DNA from: Methylobacter sp.
GTDB taxonomy: Bacteria > Pseudomonadota > Gammaproteobacteria > Methylococcales > Methylomonadaceae
DNA: 64,000 bases
Assembly (NCBI GenBank): GCA_024636505.1
Contig: JAGXGY010000027.1
Coordinates: 50,825 to 114,824 of the forward strand
Direction: 5' to 3'
This document shows positions 27,254 to 36,246 of the stretch, piece after piece. The position numbers and the translations under genes are program-made. The notes beneath the pieces are model-generated. The model was not told the origin of the DNA and searched no databases. It saw only the letters and a program-made list of their open reading frames with translations. Position 1 is the first letter of the stretch. The number at the start of each line of letters is the position of its first letter.

Positions 27254-27931
27254 ATGCGTATCCTAGTTGTTGAAGATGAACTCAAACTCTGCGAACAAAT
27301 CCAGAAATTCTTTGCCGATAAGGGTTTTGCCGTTGATACCGCAAACACTGGTAGTGACGGCTATTATATGGGCAAGGAATACCCCATTGATGCGGCAGTG
27401 ATCGATATCGGTCTGCCCGATTTTTCCGGCATCGAACTGATTAAGCGTTTACGCAAAGACAATGTCACAATCCCTATTTTGATTTTAACCGCCCGCAGCC
27501 GTTGGCAGGAAAAAGTGGAGGGACTGGAAGCGGGTGCCGATGATTATCTGGTCAAACCGTTTCATTACGAAGAGTTGCTGGCCAGAATTAACGCCTTGAT
27601 AAGGCGCTCAGCCGGGGCGGCTCATCCGGTACTAAATCATGACAATATTGAGTTGGATACCGTGGCTCAGGAGGTCACCGTGTCAGGCAACAAACTGGAA
27701 TTAACCGCTTACGAATACAAAGTGCTGGAGTATTTGATGTTTCGCAAAGGCGAAGTCGTTTCAAAATCGGTGCTAACCGCCCATATCTATGATGAAGATT
27801 TTGAACGCGACAGCAATGTGCTTGAGGTTTTTATCGGCCGCCTGAGAAAGAAGCTCGATCCTGACGGCACCCGAAAACCGATTGAAACCTTGCGTGGACG
27901 AGGTTATATCATTCATAGCCAGCACCGCTGA
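27254..27931 (+). CDS. OmpR/PhoP-family response regulator
   Basis: The 225-aa regulator has a receiver domain with the acidic pair at VVEDE, the phosphoacceptor Asp51 (AAVIDIGLPD), the Thr of LTAR and the Lys of LVKPF. A winged-helix DNA-binding domain follows (about 130-222, ending RGRGYIIHS). The sequence is close to the PhoP/QseB branch. It is followed after 17 bases by the sensor kinase gene. The target genes cannot be seen; the small PepSY gene upstream is the obvious candidate for autoregulation. Confidence 0.93.
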   Translation: MRILVVEDELKLCEQIQKFFADKGFAVDTANTGSDGYYMGKEYPIDAAVIDIGLPDFSGIELIKRLRKDNVTIPILILTARSRWQEKVEGLEAGADDYLVKPFHYEELLARINALIRRSAGAAHPVLNHDNIELDTVAQEVTVSGNKLELTAYEYKVLEYLMFRKGEVVSKSVLTAHIYDEDFERDSNVLEVFIGRLRKKLDPDGTRKPIETLRGRGYIIHSQHR

Positions 27932-27948
27932 TTTTACACTTAAACCGG

Positions 27949-29295
27949 ATGCAAATTAAATCCTTAAGCTTTCGATTGCTGGTTTCCGCAGGTCTGGTGC
28001 TTGCCGCATTTTTTGCGCTGGTTTCGATAGTGCTTGAACAGGGCTTTCGAGAGAGTGCCGAACAAGCTTTGAAAGAAAAACTGCAAGTTCATGTGTATTC
28101 GTTATTGTCGTCTGCCGAACTTAAAAATTCCGGCGATTTAACGATGCCGACCTATTTGCCGGAACCGCGGTTTGCAACGCCGGGTTCCGGCTTATACGGC
28201 TTCATACATGAAGCAAATAAAGAACTGATCTGGCGTTCGCCATCGGCTATCGGCCTCAATGTCATCCCTTCTTCGAAACTGATCGCCGGAAATTTTGAAT
28301 TCTTATTAACCGAACAGGGTCGGTACACCTTGCATTATGCCGTTATCTGGAAAAATATCATCGGTATGGAGCGCGAATATATTTTTACGGTGACCGAAGA
28401 TGCTCAGTTTGTCAGTAATGAGGTGGCGCGATTCAGAAAAACCTTAAGGGTCTGGCTGTTGGCTTTAGGGGTGGTCTTGATGTTTATTCAGCTGACTTTA
28501 TTGCGCTGGGGTTTAAAGCCTTTGCGGCTTATCGTAAACGATCTTGAGGCGATAGAAAAAGGCCGGAAAATCCATTTAGACGGGGATTATACAACCGAAC
28601 TGGAAGGTCTTGCCGGAAACATTAACGCCTTCATCAACAGCGAGCGGGCGCATCTGAAGCGTTATCGTAATGCTCTGGCGGATTTGGCGCACAGTCTGAA
28701 AACGCCGCTGTCGATATTGCGCGGCTGTACTGAGTCTTTCAGTGTGAATAAGGAGACGGTAAAAGAACAGATTTTGCGTATGGATGAAATCGTCGAATAT
28801 CAATTACAGCGGGCGGCGGCCAAAGGCGAGTATAAAACCACCGGAACCGTGGATTTATCGGTGATCATAAAAAAAATAAGCGCATCGCTGGCTAAGGTTT
28901 ATATTGATAAAAACATCCTATTCGATATGGCTGTGCTGGAACAAAATCTGGTTTGTTATGAGGAAGGCGATTTGTACGAAATAGCCGGTAACCTGATGGA
29001 TAACGCCTGCAAGTGGTGCAGGCACACGGTAAAAATCAGTAGCGTTTCCCTGAATCAACGTAAAGGCAGGCGTAATTATTCGGTATTGCTGCAGATTGAA
29101 GACGATGGCCCCGGAATCCCCGATGGGAAACTGGCGGAAATTTTAAAAAGAGGCGTCAGAGCCGATGAAAACATCCACGGGCACGGTATCGGCATGGCCG
29201 TCGTTTATGAATTAGTCGGGTTGTTTGGCGGCGTGTTGGAAGGCAAAAAAAGTAAATCCCTGGGCGGAATGAAATGGAGTGTTTATTTGCCTTGA
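27949..29295 (+). CDS. PhoQ-like sensor histidine kinase
   Basis: The 448-aa kinase has two membrane segments (about 9-29 and 168-187) enclosing a periplasmic sensor domain of roughly 135 residues. A HAMP-like linker follows. The H box is LAHSLKTPLS with His248. The N box is GNLMDNACKW, the G1 box DDGPGIP and the G2 box GHGIGMAVV. The order and spacing match PhoQ. It shares an operon with the response regulator upstream. Its 3' end faces the dnd operon. Confidence 0.92.
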   Translation: MQIKSLSFRLLVSAGLVLAAFFALVSIVLEQGFRESAEQALKEKLQVHVYSLLSSAELKNSGDLTMPTYLPEPRFATPGSGLYGFIHEANKELIWRSPSAIGLNVIPSSKLIAGNFEFLLTEQGRYTLHYAVIWKNIIGMEREYIFTVTEDAQFVSNEVARFRKTLRVWLLALGVVLMFIQLTLLRWGLKPLRLIVNDLEAIEKGRKIHLDGDYTTELEGLAGNINAFINSERAHLKRYRNALADLAHSLKTPLSILRGCTESFSVNKETVKEQILRMDEIVEYQLQRAAAKGEYKTTGTVDLSVIIKKISASLAKVYIDKNILFDMAVLEQNLVCYEEGDLYEIAGNLMDNACKWCRHTVKISSVSLNQRKGRRNYSVLLQIEDDGPGIPDGKLAEILKRGVRADENIHGHGIGMAVVYELVGLFGGVLEGKKSKSLGGMKWSVYLP

Positions 29296-29408
29296 TGGTT
29301 AGGTAAAGTGGTCGTTAGCGTTACTCTGTGTCGTTAAATATGGCTCATGATGCAATTGCTCATAGCTTTCACAATATTTGGATATACTAACAAACGCTAC
29401 CCCAATTT

Positions 29409-29759
29409 CTATAAGTCACACAATTGTTCAAGTTTCCTGATATGTCCCATCTTATAAACGCCAATTTCAACCATGGCAACAATAGTCTCACTTACACTCA
29501 GTTCAATCTTTTTATCATGAATATATTGATTAATAAGAACATCATAAAAATAAATGTATTCACCAAAAAGAGTAGTGTCATTAAGCTCCTGCCCACCATC
29601 CATATCTCCTACACCAGAATTTGATAAATCACTTCCTTCTCTAATGGTTAGCATAATGGCAATTCTGGATAATATATTTGGTGTTAATCCAGTTTTAGAT
29701 TTTAAATAGCGCAACTTGTCTGTTGCGTTTTTAGAAAGTTTAATCCGATTAGGTAGCAT
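29409..29759 (-). CDS. dndE: DNA phosphorothioation protein DndE
   Basis: The 116-aa protein begins MLPNRIKLSKNATDKLRYLKSKTGLTPNILSRIAIMLTIREG, the classical DndE start. DndE is a small DNA-binding tetramer that works with DndC and DndD in placing sulfur on the DNA backbone. The ATG at 29757-29759 lies one base after the dndD stop, so translation is coupled; an upstream frame extension inside dndD is not needed. It is the last gene of dndBCDE and is convergent with the histidine kinase gene. Confidence 0.92.
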   Translation of the reverse strand: MLPNRIKLSKNATDKLRYLKSKTGLTPNILSRIAIMLTIREGSDLSNSGVGDMDGGQELNDTTLFGEYIYFYDVLINQYIHDKKIELSVSETIVAMVEIGVYKMGHIRKLEQLCDL

Positions 29760-29760
29760 C

Positions 29761-31761
29761 TTATGTTGTCTCCGCATTTTGCCAAAAATATCCAGGCTCA
29801 ACACTGCTTGATCCTTCGGTACCGATGTAGTCAAGCATAACAGTATGAGAAATATGATCTTTCAAAGAGGTGAGATACGTTTTATCAATTTCAGTATCTG
29901 TAGAAAGAATAATTACCTGATGACTTGCACTAGGAAAATAATTTTCAACTAACTTCTTCCTATGCTTAGAGTCAAGTCTACCTAAGGGTGTATCTATAAT
30001 AATCGGCAATTTTCTACCCGATGTTTTAGCTAAAGCATCAAGCATTGCGATTGCATAGATCTGCCGTTCTCCAGCAGATAAACTTTCCTTAGGCACTTCA
30101 TTACCGAAATCATTTAACAGCGTAACCGAAAAAGTATTCGGTTCAATTTTGGCGTTAATATTAATATCGTCTTTTCTTGCCAGATGTTTAAATGATTGAA
30201 CGAATTCTATTTCTATGTTTTTAATTTTATTAATTGCAACTCGCTTGGCAAACTCAGTTAATGCCGTCTTTGCTTTATTTGCATAGCTTAGCGCTCTATT
30301 ACCTTCATCTGAGTCAAGAAAGGTTGCATGTAAGCTTTCTAACTTCCTAACAATATCCATCGCTTCGCGCAAATGTCCCTTAATTTTTTCTTTTTGTTGT
30401 GAAACTTGTACTGCAATCTCGGATTTCTCGGCTTGAGCATCATTTAATTCCTTAATACGAACCGTAAGCAGATCATGCTCAGGAGCTCTAGCAATATTTA
30501 CCCCTGCTTCATCAATCTGTTGGTCAAGCAAAGCAAGTTTCTTAGCCAAATTCTTTATTTTTGACTCTTGATTATTCAATGCATCCAAAGCAACAAACGT
30601 TATCTTCTTTTGTAATGAGTCAGACGCATCATGAATTAATTCTTTGTGAGCTTGAGGAGATAATAAATCTGCGAATTCACTATCCATTTCTTGCTTAATG
30701 GAAGCGAAGGCAGGTTGATCGACTATCGTTAATAATCGATCTTCTAGTGAAGCGAGATGCTTTGATAAAACCGACGCAATATTTTTGTTATTTTTGAATT
30801 TTTCCTCGCGCTCAAGTTGATCAACACAAAGCTTAACGAAATCAGGAGCTATCGAAAATGGGAAGCTGTCAGTAATGCCATCCCTAATTTGTGCTTGAAG
30901 CATTTCCTTTTCTGCTTTGTAGCCAGAAAGCTTTTTAATTTCTTCCTCCCTTGTTGCCGCCCAAGCCCCTCCATGTGAATTCAAATTATTGGTTAATTGG
31001 TCTATCTTTGAAGCCGCATGAGTTAGCTGAATTTTGATAGCGTCATACTCAGATTGCTCCATATCAATTAATTGTTCTTTTATATCTAGAAACTTTTCAA
31101 ACCCAGTAATTTTAGATTTAATATCATCAGTCATCTGTTGTTTATTTTGATGTCGAATAAACACAGTAATATCAGCAATTAATTTTTCGATGAGATCTAA
31201 ACCAATTAATTTTTTAACTGACTCAGCTAAAGAATTTCCTTCTGAGTCCTCTGCCAATTGTGCTATTTTTTCACCGTCGAAAAAGAATAAATCTGATACG
31301 CCAATAGGAATTAATTCATTCAAAAAACATTGAGCCTGATCATAGCTTAAATTTTGAATGGGTTGACCATCTTGAGCGATTTTTAAAGACTCAGTCAGCT
31401 TATCTCCCAATACAGTCCATGACCGCTTAACGTGGTATTGACTGATAACACCTTGGGTAGCATAATTAAAAGTCAAACCAACTGCGGCAGTATTCGCTCG
31501 AACTCCTGTTGATTTTGAAGTATGTACTGAGTCAGTTAAGAATTGATAGTAATCTTTTTGACTTGTTCCCACGCCCAATGATTGACGACCATAAAGAGTT
31601 AATCTAATTGCCGTTAATGTAGTTGTTTTACCTGCACCATTTAAACCTCCGAATAAGATAATAGGAGGTCTATTGCCATCGCGTGGTTTAGGAGCCAAAG
31701 AAAACTCATGTTTACCTTTAAAAATTCGGAAGTTAATTACATTTAATGTTTCTAAAATCAT
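29761..31761 (-). CDS. dndD: DNA phosphorothioation ATPase DndD (SMC-like)
   Basis: The 666-aa protein is an SMC/Rad50-like ATPase of the DndCDE modification complex. Walker A GGLNGAGKTT lies at 38-47, then FFFDGEKIAQLAED near 165, a long coiled coil, the ABC signature LSAGERQ at about 561-567 and Walker B IIIDTPLGRLD near 590. Start and stop overlap dndC (TAATG) and nearly touch dndE. DndD is known to bind and open DNA and hydrolyse ATP. Base composition is AT-rich like the rest of the island. Confidence 0.95.
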   Translation of the reverse strand: MILETLNVINFRIFKGKHEFSLAPKPRDGNRPPIILFGGLNGAGKTTTLTAIRLTLYGRQSLGVGTSQKDYYQFLTDSVHTSKSTGVRANTAAVGLTFNYATQGVISQYHVKRSWTVLGDKLTESLKIAQDGQPIQNLSYDQAQCFLNELIPIGVSDLFFFDGEKIAQLAEDSEGNSLAESVKKLIGLDLIEKLIADITVFIRHQNKQQMTDDIKSKITGFEKFLDIKEQLIDMEQSEYDAIKIQLTHAASKIDQLTNNLNSHGGAWAATREEEIKKLSGYKAEKEMLQAQIRDGITDSFPFSIAPDFVKLCVDQLEREEKFKNNKNIASVLSKHLASLEDRLLTIVDQPAFASIKQEMDSEFADLLSPQAHKELIHDASDSLQKKITFVALDALNNQESKIKNLAKKLALLDQQIDEAGVNIARAPEHDLLTVRIKELNDAQAEKSEIAVQVSQQKEKIKGHLREAMDIVRKLESLHATFLDSDEGNRALSYANKAKTALTEFAKRVAINKIKNIEIEFVQSFKHLARKDDININAKIEPNTFSVTLLNDFGNEVPKESLSAGERQIYAIAMLDALAKTSGRKLPIIIDTPLGRLDSKHRKKLVENYFPSASHQVIILSTDTEIDKTYLTSLKDHISHTVMLDYIGTEGSSSVEPGYFWQNAETT

Positions 31762-33281
31762 TAGCCAAGCCTCTCATAGCGCTGTTTTAACGAAGCAAGC
31801 TTATCTTTATATATATTTTGTCTATCAGGGTTAGAATTCCTAGAATTAATATCTTCTAGTGTTCCCCAATCTTGTTTTAATACAGCTTCAATTTTATTTA
31901 AAACACCTGTTCGACGGCTCAAACCAGTCATAGCTAATTCAATATCAATTAGTTTCATTACCATTTCTGCAGGCGCACCATATTCCTCTTCAATCTCCTG
32001 AAGCAATTGTGCGTCTGGTTCAGTAAAAGCCCCCGCATCATTTTCAACCCAATTTAATGAGTCACTATAGACGGCCTGATAAATGCCAGGTAAAGAGTCA
32101 GCCCAATCAGGTTCATTGGGATCGCGTAACCACAATTGACGTATTTGATGTAATTCATCTTTTTGGATTAGTTCAATTTTACGTCCAGAGTCGCAAATAT
32201 CCTTTTCAATTTGCAATAATGTGCTTAACCATCTCTTCCTAACATGCATCCAATAAGGACCTGGAATATGTTTCTTATCACCGCTGGTTTCATCAGTAAT
32301 ATTACCTTTCATATAGCTGACTTTTCCAATTCTCCTTTTATAGTTTCGGTAAATGGTTTTATTTTCAGGTAAAGTTGAAAAGTGGAGCTCATTTCTGAAA
32401 TCCAAAAGCGGCTGCATCCAAGACTCTCCAGTTTGAACTAAACCTTCAATTGCCTTATCTTTTGTGACGACTGTGCAGGTCCAGCATCCAAAACGAGAAT
32501 TTCCACAAGAAGGAGTGCTTGTATCAATTACTAGTGGACATTCCCCTGCATTTGAACCTTTGTACAGATCGAATAACTGACGATTATTTCCATCCCATGG
32601 GCATGGCGCGCTCAATAAATATTCCCAAACCTCATCCGCAGACCATGTGGCAATAGGCATATAAGTAAAAGCATTGGGCAATGATGTATGTCGGGATAAT
32701 AATGAGCCTGATATTTTATGGTTCGCAATCACTTGTGCTCGTGAGGCGCTCTCTAATGAACGCGAACCAAGAATGACAATAACTTCTCCGAATGAGGCAA
32801 CTTTTTCCAGTATAAAGGCGCTTACAGGGTTAATTTTCATCCTTTCTGTACACCAACGAAACGTTTGCGTCGGTGCTGGATATCCTCGACCTAGTAAATT
32901 CACCCAAAATGTTTGGTCTGGCTTGGGTCTAACAGGATGAGCTGTTATGGGAAGATTATCTGCCGCTGCTTGTTTGTTGATAGTCTCCAGAACAGATAAA
33001 ATCATATCTACGACAACGGGCGTTTCAACCAAGGTATCCGATGAAACCACATAAATGCGCTTAAGAAGTTGTTCTTTTGGAAGTGATAATAAAGCGCAGT
33101 AAACTAAAGATAAAATAGTCGTTGAGTCCTTTCCTCCGCTAAAGCCAATAATCCATGGACGCTGGTCTGACAAATACAGGGTTTTAATTTCAGATATAAC
33201 TTCAGACAAGTTCCGGCCAGCAATTGATAAATCATCAATCATTGCCTGATGGTTTGAATAAATATAATTTTCTGATGTCAT
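31761..33281 (-). CDS. dndC: DNA phosphorothioation sulfurtransferase DndC (PAPS reductase-like)
   Basis: The 506-aa protein has the adenylating P-loop GFSGGKDST at 46-54, typical of the PAPS-reductase/ATP pyrophosphatase fold. Cys144 in FRWCTERMKI and the group Cys259, Cys266 and Cys269 (CGNSRFGCWTC) would hold the 4Fe-4S cluster known in DndC. It takes sulfur from a cysteine desulfurase and passes it to DNA. It overlaps dndB by four bases (ATGA) and dndD by one, so it is in the middle of a tight operon. Confidence 0.95.
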   Translation of the reverse strand: MTSENYIYSNHQAMIDDLSIAGRNLSEVISEIKTLYLSDQRPWIIGFSGGKDSTTILSLVYCALLSLPKEQLLKRIYVVSSDTLVETPVVVDMILSVLETINKQAAADNLPITAHPVRPKPDQTFWVNLLGRGYPAPTQTFRWCTERMKINPVSAFILEKVASFGEVIVILGSRSLESASRAQVIANHKISGSLLSRHTSLPNAFTYMPIATWSADEVWEYLLSAPCPWDGNNRQLFDLYKGSNAGECPLVIDTSTPSCGNSRFGCWTCTVVTKDKAIEGLVQTGESWMQPLLDFRNELHFSTLPENKTIYRNYKRRIGKVSYMKGNITDETSGDKKHIPGPYWMHVRKRWLSTLLQIEKDICDSGRKIELIQKDELHQIRQLWLRDPNEPDWADSLPGIYQAVYSDSLNWVENDAGAFTEPDAQLLQEIEEEYGAPAEMVMKLIDIELAMTGLSRRTGVLNKIEAVLKQDWGTLEDINSRNSNPDRQNIYKDKLASLKQRYERLG

Positions 33282-34363
33282 TGCTGAAACTCTTTTTCTA
33301 TTTGTTCTTCGATGTCGTTTAAGGTGATGCCTAAATGCTGTTTAATGTAATTACCAGTTAAAAGCACATTGGTGCGTGCTTTGCTGAGCCTCCCGTGAAC
33401 TAATGCACGACCTTCCCAGTCTTTGTTTTGTCGAGCCCAGTCAATTTTTGAGAGCAGGGTTAGTTTTTCCTTCCAATTTGACTCATAATCACTCAGTAAA
33501 TCAGCCCCGATATTACCCATTGCTTGAAGCATGACTCCATGCGCATGAATATACTGCTCCCTGAGTTCATAAGTAACGACTTCCTTATTTTTAGCTTTAA
33601 CCCAATCTGGCATGTTTTGTGTAACTTCTGTCCAGAAATCAGCAGCTAATGCTTTATCTTCCTCAGAGACTAAAACTTTACTGCCCTTACGTAAGAGTGA
33701 TTTACTTGCGTTTTTTATGCTGCTTAAGGTAAATAACTTAGAACTCCTATTAGATATGCTAGACTTTTCCATTTCTGTCATACGGGCAAACACTTCAACT
33801 TCTTTGGAAAGAAATCGAGCTAAATTTGATAGGGAGTCTCTGAAATCATAAAGTGTACTAATAGAGTCGCTAGGACGAACGGCATGTTTATTCAAGTCAG
33901 CAAACATTTGTTGGCTACGTTGCAGTCCTTCATCGATAAAAAATAGGACTGAAATATTATCGTAACCAATTTCTGGATTATCTTTAATTGCATGCTCAAT
34001 AGCTGCCCTGCGATGTTGTCCATCATTGATTAGAATTTGGGCATCCATAGGAATGAACAATGTGCCCATATTTTGACCAGACCCCGTATCACCTAATGGC
34101 TCAAAGTTAACCATGGTATTTACTGATGCAGTTAATGATGAAAGCGTGTAATCGTTTGGGTTTTCGATAAGGTAAGAGGCGATTTCTGGTATTCTGCTTT
34201 TATTAATGGTTCTTTGCGCGCGCAATTCAGGAGGAACCTCTTCTTCATCAAACTTAAATAAAGTGGGTATAATTCGCATGGGACACATGGCTATAAAACA
34301 AGGCTTGCCTGCCTGTACGCCACGTATTGCGGGAAAAGAATGAAAAAAATCACCATTAGACAT
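33278..34363 (-). CDS. dndB: DNA phosphorothioation regulator DndB (DGQHR family)
   Basis: The 361-aa protein contains the family motif DGQHRRA at 114-120, followed by FFIDEGLQRSQQMFADLNKHA. DndB proteins repress their own dnd operon in Salmonella and Streptomyces (known) and also limit modification. ATG 34363 is chosen over a TTG three codons upstream. It is the first gene of dndBCDE. The promoter proposed at 34399-34427 lies 36 bases upstream and overlaps a 24-bp palindrome, a good candidate for the DndB operator. No dndA is adjacent; the host IscS may supply sulfur. Confidence 0.93.
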   Translation of the reverse strand: MSNGDFFHSFPAIRGVQAGKPCFIAMCPMRIIPTLFKFDEEEVPPELRAQRTINKSRIPEIASYLIENPNDYTLSSLTASVNTMVNFEPLGDTGSGQNMGTLFIPMDAQILINDGQHRRAAIEHAIKDNPEIGYDNISVLFFIDEGLQRSQQMFADLNKHAVRPSDSISTLYDFRDSLSNLARFLSKEVEVFARMTEMEKSSISNRSSKLFTLSSIKNASKSLLRKGSKVLVSEEDKALAADFWTEVTQNMPDWVKAKNKEVVTYELREQYIHAHGVMLQAMGNIGADLLSDYESNWKEKLTLLSKIDWARQNKDWEGRALVHGRLSKARTNVLLTGNYIKQHLGITLNDIEEQIEKEFQQ

Positions 34364-34398
34364 AAAGTACAAGATACAATCAAAATTATAAGCAAAAA

Positions 34399-34427
34399 AT
34401 AATACATAAAAAGTTAATGGAAGTCAA
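34399..34427 (-). promoter_or_regulatory. Predicted sigma-70 promoter of dndBCDE
   Basis: On the minus strand TTGACT (34427-34422) and TATTAT (34404-34399) are separated by exactly 17 bases. Each differs from the consensus at one position. The predicted start of transcription is about 30 bases upstream of the dndB ATG. The -35 box lies inside the palindrome 34417-34440. Confidence 0.7.
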
Positions 34428-34440
34428 TTATGACTTCCAT
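34417..34440. promoter_or_regulatory. 24-bp palindrome, candidate DndB operator between divergent operons
   Basis: ATGGAAGTCA (34417-34426) and TGACTTCCAT (34431-34440) are perfect inverted arms around ATTA. The site lies in the 112-bp gap between dndB and the DUF262 gene and covers the -35 box of the dnd promoter. A repressor bound here could control both operons. Binding by DndB is inferred from position only. Confidence 0.65.
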
Positions 34441-34475
34441 TTGTTCGTATTGAAAGAAATTTATAAGAGCCCAGT

Positions 34476-36236
34476 ATGGACATAAAAACCGAACCTACTA
34501 ACTTAGAGCAAATTTTTAGCGGGTATCAAACAAAATACACAGTTCCTGATTATCAGCGTGATTATTCATGGAAAAGTGAGCAAGTTGAAGAACTTTGGAC
34601 TGACATAATTACATCAAAAAATAATAATACAGAGTATTTTATGGGGACTATAGTATTGAATGCTGAGGCTATAGAAGATCAATTTGAAATAATTGATGGA
34701 CAGCAGCGACTATCAACATTTGCATTGTTATTTTCTGTAATAGCTTCAATTGGGAATGGTTTTAATTCAAATAATGATATTTTCCCTGAAATTATTAGAA
34801 ATTCTGAGAACAAAAAAACAGCAAAACGTATACACGATATGGCAAGGGAAAGACTGTATTACTTAAGTGAACCTGATAACTATTATTTAACAATAAATAA
34901 AAAAGATAGGGATATTTTTGACAAACAAGTAAAAAACTTAAATACTGTATTAACAAAAGAACTAGATTTGAGCCTTAAATCTAATGAGTCAAGAATTATA
35001 AAAACAAAAAAGATTTTTTTTAAGCTTATACGAGATGAGTTTGAAAAAAATCCAGATGCACTAACTGATTTATATAAAACGCTTATTCATTTTTTAAAAA
35101 AACTAAAGTTTATTAAGATAATTGTAAATAGTGATTATGACGCATTTTTACTTTTTGAGTCATTGAATTCAAAGGGCATGGATTTAAGCATAGCTGATCT
35201 GGTAAAAAACAAACTATTGATGCATTGCAGCGACTCACAGGAAAATAGATCTAAACTATTGCTCAATTGGGATGAAATGATTTGTTTACTTGATAATAAA
35301 TCTAGAGTGAGTGTAGTTGACTATTTAAGAATATATTGGATGTCATTCATTATTAAAGGTAATATAACAAAGAAAGAATTATATAAAAGTATAAAAGATC
35401 ATTTACAAGAAAATAAAGCGCTTGAATTTTCTGAGGATTTAAAAATAAAATCAGCAAGTTTCTCTGAATTTACGGAAAAAACTTTAGTTTGGCCTGTAGG
35501 CGAACACCAACAAAAAAAAGTATTAAAAATCATGAGTGAAATTAATGCTTTAAAGTATACTCTTTGCTATCCTTTATTGCTTTTCGCTTCGTTCAATAAT
35601 ACTTCTATCTTTGAAGAATTAACTCAAAAATCTCTGTCGTATTTGTTTCGTTGGGTAACAATTGGTGATTTTTCAGTAGGTGCGGCAAATGAAACTTTTA
35701 ATAAAATTTTAGTTCTGTTAAAAGACGGCGAAACTGATAAGGAAATAATATTCGATTTGTTCAAAAGCGATCTTCGAATAAATGATGAGGAATTTAAAAA
35801 ATCATTTAAATCCTTGCAGATTAAGGACAACACAGTTGCTAAATATATTTTAGGGAAAATACATGCATACAGCATCAACAATGATCAGGTGCCAAATTTT
35901 GATAATTTACACCTAGAGCATATATTGCCTCAAAAACCAGAAAAATGGATAAACGACGATGGATTTGCATTTGGAAATGGAGAAAATATAGAAGATTATG
36001 TTTTTCACTTGGGTAATATGACATTATTGAATAAAATTTTAAATCAAAGCATTAGCAATTCTATATTCAGCACTAAGGTGCAAGAATATAAAAATTCGGC
36101 ATTTCCCATGACAAACGAAATTTTTGAAGTCTTTGATGCTGGAAATGAAATTTGGAATATTGATTGGATAAATAAAAGAGCTGAAAGCTGGTCAGATTTA
36201 GCTGTAAAAATATGGACATTAGATATTAACCAATAA
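34476..36236 (+). CDS. DUF262 / HNH (DUF1524) protein, GmrSD- or SspE-like restriction factor
   Basis: The 586-aa protein has an N-terminal DUF262 ParB-like nucleotidase domain with VPDYQRDYSW (23-32) and IIDGQQRLST (72-81). The C-terminal DUF1524 HNH-type nuclease has HLEHILPQ near 479 and HLGNMTLLN near 511. This two-domain order is that of GmrSD (type IV restriction) and of SspE, which senses phosphorothioate and nicks unmodified DNA. It is transcribed away from dndB and starts a five-gene operon. A role in restriction guided by the Dnd modification is likely but not shown. Confidence 0.88.
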   Translation: MDIKTEPTNLEQIFSGYQTKYTVPDYQRDYSWKSEQVEELWTDIITSKNNNTEYFMGTIVLNAEAIEDQFEIIDGQQRLSTFALLFSVIASIGNGFNSNNDIFPEIIRNSENKKTAKRIHDMARERLYYLSEPDNYYLTINKKDRDIFDKQVKNLNTVLTKELDLSLKSNESRIIKTKKIFFKLIRDEFEKNPDALTDLYKTLIHFLKKLKFIKIIVNSDYDAFLLFESLNSKGMDLSIADLVKNKLLMHCSDSQENRSKLLLNWDEMICLLDNKSRVSVVDYLRIYWMSFIIKGNITKKELYKSIKDHLQENKALEFSEDLKIKSASFSEFTEKTLVWPVGEHQQKKVLKIMSEINALKYTLCYPLLLFASFNNTSIFEELTQKSLSYLFRWVTIGDFSVGAANETFNKILVLLKDGETDKEIIFDLFKSDLRINDEEFKKSFKSLQIKDNTVAKYILGKIHAYSINNDQVPNFDNLHLEHILPQKPEKWINDDGFAFGNGENIEDYVFHLGNMTLLNKILNQSISNSIFSTKVQEYKNSAFPMTNEIFEVFDAGNEIWNIDWINKRAESWSDLAVKIWTLDINQ

Positions 36237-36246
36237 ATATTTTAAA

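Noticed and set aside
29760..29834. Longer dndE start inside dndD
   Set aside because: The extra residues overlap conserved dndD codons and are absent from the DndE family; ATG 29759 fits.
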